From Yamagishiella unicocca (lineage: Eukaryota; Chlorophyta; Chlorophyceae; Chlamydomonadales; Volvocaceae): a stretch of 64,000 bases of DNA. Location: the NCBI GenBank assembly GCA_003116995.1, contig BDSL01000009.1:930001-994000 (forward strand). Reading direction: 5' to 3'. This document shows positions 58,919 to 64,000 of the stretch, in pieces (position 1 is the stretch's first letter; the number at the start of each line of letters is the position of its first letter). A program made the translations under genes and the position numbers. The notes beneath the pieces are model-generated. The model saw nothing but the letters and a program-made list of their open reading frames with translations. It was not told the DNA's origin and searched no databases.

Positions 58919-61900
58919 AGGGCGCGGCGGTTTGGAGGTGCCGGTGCCGCCAGTGGCGGCGGCGACGAGGCCACCGTCGTCGCCTCGTCTCGTGCCGCCG
59001 CCGCCGCCGCCGGCGGAGGCGCTCTGTGGGGGTGCGCTGCCGCGGCCGGGGGGAGTGGGCTGCAGCGCGCGGACGGGCCGCGCCGGCGCCGGCGGCATGG
59101 GCTGCGGTGGCGGCGTAGGCTGGTGCGTCACCACTTGCGGTTGTTGCTGGCTGCTGCTGCCGCCGCCGCCTCCTTCCGCCTCCAGGCGGCGGATGGTGGC
59201 ACCGGTGAATTCGAGCACCGGCGGACCACCTGGCGAGGCAAGGGGGGAGTGGCGGGGTTGAGGGGGGAGGGCAGGGTGCAGGGCGTGGGATGGCGCAGTG
59301 GGTGAGATGCTGGGGTGGGCCGACGCTACAATCGTGTGCATCTAGTATAACGTGTTGGACACAACATACAAGACATATACACAAGTATGGCGTACTTAAA
59401 CATTATACACAAGACATACACAGTTATCATTGCAAGGGGCCATGTGCGGTGGCGTGCGGGTGCTGGTGGGCGAGTCAACGCGCTGTTGTTCAGATCCATC
59501 AGCCAATTTGAATTAGCGTGTTGGGCTGTCATCAAGCAACGACATGCGCCCAAGCACCAGGCACCTCAGAATTCTGAGGCCGTGGTGTTCCTTCCATCCA
59601 TCGCGCTCCTTACCCGTCGTTTTCGCTGGTCTGAACTCCACTCCCAGCATGTCGAACCACTTTCCGATCTGCATGGGTCCCCCCGAGGGCACCTCCGGGG
59701 CACCACCCGGCTCGATCTTGATGGACGCCTTCCACTTCTTGGCCGTCCCGGCGCCGCAGTGCTGCTCCCAGTGCGTGGGGTGGAACTCCCGCTGCGACCT
59801 GGGCACGTCCACACAGTCCTTGCAGAGGCACAGCACCTTGATCCCGTCCATTATGAAGGTGCCGTTGACATCATTGCAGGAGACGTTCAGCTGAGGGCGC
59901 GGAAGGGGGGGAGAGAGGGGTCGGGGGGGGAGGGTCGGTCCCAGGGTTTTGCTGCTGTCGCGTGCGGGGGGGAAGCACCATCAGGGGCCGCATACACCGC
60001 GTGGGAAAAAGGCTCCTAGACCCAGAGCCCTGAGCGAGCGCACCTTCACGTCCCCTGACCCACACCAAGCCACCACCTCTTCCAAGCCACCGCCGCCCCA
60101 TGCTGCTGCCCTCACGCACCAGTCAACGCCGACCGCGGTACCGCTCCTTCCGCCCCCCCGTCTATCCCCGCGACCCCCGCCGCCAACTATCCTGTCCCTG
60201 CCGTGTTAACGGTTACACGGTCCTTACGCCACCCGCCGGCAATGCCGCCGCGTCACTCCCCACTGCCCTGTCCCCACCTGCTGCGGCAAGTCCGAGACGC
60301 CGGTTGGCAGCTTGTCCGCCGGCAGCCGTGTGTTCCGAGGTGGCGGCCGGGCAGCAGGCAGCGCCGACAGCACCGCGGGCGAGATCGCCCGCCGCGCCCT
60401 CTTGGCCGCCGTCCCCTCCGCCTCGTAGTCCTCGTCATCATCGTCGTCGTCCTCGCCGCCGCCAGCAGCCCCCGCCGGCCCCGCGCCACGGTGCCCGCCC
60501 AGCTGCACCCCCAGGTTCATACCAACCAGCGCCGACGCGCCGGCCAGGGTGTCGATAGGCGGCCGCTTCACTCCGCGTCCGGTGCCCACTCCGAGGCTGA
60601 TGCTGAGGGCGGCGACGCCGGAGCCGGCGCCGCGGCCGCCGGCCGCGGCGGCCGCCGCCGCGGCACCCGAGCCTGGCGGCCTGCCCGGCCCTCTCCCCGA
60701 GCCGGCGCCCGTCGCCGGGCGCACCTGCGACATCTGCCTCGTCGCCAGCAGCATGCCCTGCATCGACTTGGGCAGCAGCGTGGCATCCGCAGGCGCCCCC
60801 ACATTGCCCGCCAGCGTCTCATACTCATGGTACAGCTGCGTGTATAACTGCGCATCGGCGTTCCACGCCGCCATCTCCTGCTGCGCCCGGCTGTCGTACC
60901 CGTTGCGCTCCTCCGCCGTGAGCTGGTGCCAGGCGTTGTTGATGATGGGTTGCAGCTCCTGCGGGTCGATCTCGAACCCCTCCTCCTGGTACACCCGGAA
61001 CATGTCCAGCTGGAAGAGCGAGTACGCCGAGGGGGGCGCCGGCGGCGTCACCGACCGCAGCTGCTGGTCGTACTGCCGAAGCAGCGCCTGCTGCTGCGTC
61101 TGGAGCATCCGCAGCTGGCCTTGCAGCATGGCAGCAGCCTGCTGGAGCTGAGCTTGAGGCTGGGCGGATACTATGAGGGAGGCGGCGGCGGCGGCGGCCA
61201 TGGCCCCGCTGCCAGAGCCCCCCCGGCCGCCGCCCTGCTGGACCATCACCGCCTGCTGCTGGGCCGCGGGGACAGACGAAGCCAGAGCCAACGCAGCCTG
61301 GCTCTGCCGGCCACGATCGGCAGCGCCGGCTTTCATGTAACCGCTTTCACGGCCGCCGCCGCCGCCGTCACGGCCGCCGACAAGCGGCGGAGGCAAGGTG
61401 GGCGGGCAGTGGGGGCAGTAGGTGTACACGCGGCCACCCGACTGGAAGGGAGGGAGGGAGGGAGGGAGGGAGAGGGGGGGCCAGGCGGGGAGTCAGGTCC
61501 AGCCCGAGGAGCGCCCCTTGAGGTGCGAGGACGGGTGCAGGGTCGGGTGAGTGAGCAGGCAGGTGCTCGCTTACCTTGGTCTGCAGCGCCCCCTTTTTGA
61601 CGCAGTTATCGTGCATGAAGAAGCCGCACGCGTCGCATGCCACCACGTTCGTCTGGTTGCTGCTCCAGGGAAGGTGACAGACGCGGCAGGCCGATTGGGC
61701 CTGCAAGGCCGCGGAGGGAGAGAGGGGCGCAGTCGAGACGTCTGCAGCCACCACTAAAAAGAAGGAGAAGAAGACGCATCCACTGGGACGCCTGCTGCCA
61801 TCAAGAATGAGACGAAGAAGAAGACGCATCCCATCGCAGCTTTACGGGTTAACGCCGCCAGGACAACCATGCGTTCCGAGCCGCCGTGGGTTTCGGGTTG

Positions 61901-62415
61901 CCGCCCTGGCCGCCCATGCCATCGAACGGGCCATGCTCCCCCGCGGCCTCAGCTCTTACTCAGCCACACAGCAACCGCAGATGCATCAGGAGGAGACGCA
62001 TACATCACAAACATTGCGCCTGCCGCACGCCGTGACGCCCACCCGCTCCCTGGCTCCGGCAGGACGTACCTCAACCACCTGCTGACATGCGCCGCAGCGC
62101 CCCTCGGTTTGACTCGCCATGAGCGCCTCATCCTGGCTGAGTGGGTTCTCGCAGCTGCTGCACAACGCGTTAAGCTTCCGACCCGACCCAGATGCCCTGC
62201 CCTGTCCGGCGCCAAAGGAGCCCCGCTGGCCTCCTCCGCTCATGCTTCCACGACCTGTGAAGGCACTTCCGCCGTAGGCGCCCTGTGGGAAGGCAAGCAA
62301 GCGTGACGACTCCGATGACGGCATGAGCGACCGGCGACCGACGGACAACCCTCAAAACAGGTTTCGCGAGAGGCAAACATTTGGAAAACTAAACAGCGAT
62401 TGATCATACCTGCAT
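58919..62415 (-). CDS. PHD-like / HMG-box / SAND-like protein, probably N-terminal half of the SET protein
   Basis: Model, high to low: 62415-62410, 62282-62070, 61700-61575, 61441-60278, 59890-59614, 59229-58919 (699 codons, phases agree). Features in order: a Cys-rich PHD-like finger spread over three exons (LCSSCENP, CGACQQVV, CRVCHLPW, CDACGFFMHDNC, YCPHCPP), a Gln-rich coiled-coil-like stretch, an HMG box (PPSAYSLFQLDMFRVYQEEG and NNAWHQLTAEERNGY, about residues 225-295), then a SAND-like domain (IMDGIKVLCLCKDC, HWEQHCGAGTAKKWKASIKI) and an Asp-Gly-rich tail. The last exon ends at a consensus GTGAGT donor in phase 0, matching the first SET-gene exon at 55514. If that donor is not used, the frame stops at 58757 and this is a separate chromatin protein. 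The two-codon first exon (ATG CAG) is tentative, and ATG 62324 read without the intron is the alternative. Confidence 0.72.
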
Positions 62416-64000
62416 GGGCCTCGCGGTGAGCCCCTACGTTCCAAGCCCCAGACGGAACGCGTGGTAACCTGGGGCACAGGCGCGCGTCAAGGAGATGTCA
62501 GGTCGTCGCCGAGAAGGCATCGCTTGCGGAAAACGCGAATTATGTCTGGAGCTTCGAAGCGCCGCGATAAAAGCTTGTCGGCCACTCCCAACCGCGCCGA
62601 ACATCGCGCGCGCAAAAACAACAGCGCGGGCATCACTCAGCAGTTGCCACGTACACCTTACGCACCTTGGTTAAAAGCCTGGCCAGGCAATGTATCGTTG
62701 CACCGTCGGGCGCCGGTCGTCAAGAGCCGAAGCGGGTGACGACCGCGTGATGCCCTCGACCCTGCGAGCCGTTGGGGAAACAAAGACTGTTTATCGCCAT
62801 CGCGCTCTGTGATGTACGTAATGGACAGATCAGAACATCCATGCATCACGACTACTGTTATTGGCAGGAGGTCCCGAAGGAGCCAGATGCTCCGTGAACG
62901 ACGTGGCGGCACCGAACCTCGCTTTCAAGGACGCAACGACACTTTATGCTCATGGTTATGAGCCTATGCGATTGCGCTGGGGGCCAGAGCTTGCGATCGC
63001 CATGCAGCAGTGACCTCCTCGCTCGCCCGAACGCCTAAGCGCAGCACCGCCCCGGAAACCGCGCGCCCGACCGCCGACACCTCATCTCTCTAGCATTAAG
63101 GATGGACAGTTGCAGTCGAGCATAGTCAATGAACCGAGAGCTGCGACAGGGACCCGGCACGCCCGACTTTTCGCTCGGGCCCGAAGCGCGCGGCTCGGCT
63201 CGGCGTGTGCGCACCGGCTACGCGTCGAGCCACGACACGACTGGCCTCCGTGTTGACGACGTAGCTTATGTTGTCCAGCTTGCGAGAACTCCTTGTGCGC
63301 TCGCCGTTTGGCCGGTTGCGACTTGCGTGCCCGCGACGTGGTGCCCAAAGCGTAGTTTCTCTATGTGCTGCCGAGTGTTCCAAAACTTGTCATAGTATTG
63401 TTATTGCACTAGCATAATGTCATGGACGTCGGAGCAACTTGATGGTTAAGTTCGTGTATGGCCTCCCTGCAGTCCACTGAGTCCTCATGGATGTTGTTTC
63501 ATAATTACTGACTTAATCCCAGGTCACAGAGGTGTATTTCACATGCTGCCATTATCTTATTTCTGCGTTTCTTGGCAGGAGACTCCTCAGGCTTTCAGAG
63601 TTTAGGTTCCCGCCTTCGCGACAACTGACCATACGCGACTTGGTGACCATGGTTTTCCTCTTATATTCCCCGTTATCCTATGTCATTAGCATGCGCTGTC
63701 CTTGTGGAAACGATAGCCTCTGCTGATGTTCGTCAATTCCCGCGCCTTTTCGCGCCACGCCATCGTGAAGGCACGCACTCGTAGCTTACGATCGGCGAAT
63801 TGTGTTAAAAACAGGACAGGCTGTGTGCCGGTTGGAGGTTGTCGGAGGATTTAGGTCGACAGCAGTTGACTTTTCCGAGCCTGGAGCCCAGGCAGCGGTA
63901 AATCGAGCGGTATTGAGGGAGAGTGGTTCGTGTTGCCTTCTGCTTATGAAGGTTGGGGGAGGTTGCCTCGTTTCCAGGGTCCTGGCGGCGGGCGACCTGT
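62416..64000. other. upstream flank of the methyltransferase locus
   Basis: Presumed promoter and intergenic DNA. It is less GC-rich after about 63380. No ORF with family resemblance or splice pattern was found. Confidence 0.45.

Overview
This window is nuclear DNA from a green alga, most likely a volvocine relative of Chlamydomonas. The evidence is very high GC with strong G/C third-position bias, many short exons split by small GC-rich introns with GTGAGT/GTGCGT-type donors, alanine/glycine/glutamine-rich low-complexity insertions in conserved proteins, and TGTAA 3'-end signals behind several genes. The ORFs are mostly exons, so each gene below is a spliced model built by eye from protein-family conservation, splice sites and reading-phase agreement. 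Coordinates were counted by hand.

Layout. 1-494 (+): last two exons of a citrate synthase copy cut by the window edge. 2065-4085: transposon debris, namely a frameshifted tyrosine recombinase remnant and a 302-codon gag-like ORF between two diverged direct repeats. 4712-9409 (+): complete 12-exon mitochondrial citrate synthase, a tandem paralogue of the first copy. 10597-12004 (-): five-exon Maf-type nucleotide pyrophosphatase. 13941-20660 (+): 15-exon organellar (plastid-type) HSP90. 23645-33739 (-): 13-exon TWINKLE-type organellar primase-helicase with a 684-residue first exon. 36499-40545 (+): F-box/leucine-rich-repeat-like gene. 43967-62415 (-): a very large trithorax/ATX-like histone methyltransferase locus with PHD, HMG-box, three SAND-like, two Tudor-like, PHD/extended-PHD and SET/post-SET modules. 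It may be one gene or two neighbours split inside 55515-58918.

The genes form no operon-like set. Four have organellar links (citrate synthase twice, HSP90C, TWINKLE), one is a housekeeping pyrophosphatase, and two are nuclear regulators. Head-to-head pairs (Maf/HSP90C and TWINKLE/F-box) share roughly 2-2.8 kb upstream spaces. Tail-to-tail pairs (citrate synthase/Maf, HSP90C/TWINKLE, F-box/SET) share 3' spaces.

The most unusual signal is in the introns. Several carry minisatellites that begin at, or close to, a splice site, so donor- or acceptor-like sequence is repeated many times. Two families of short dispersed repeats recur inside introns of different genes, including two inverted ~192-nt copies of one element in two introns of the methyltransferase.
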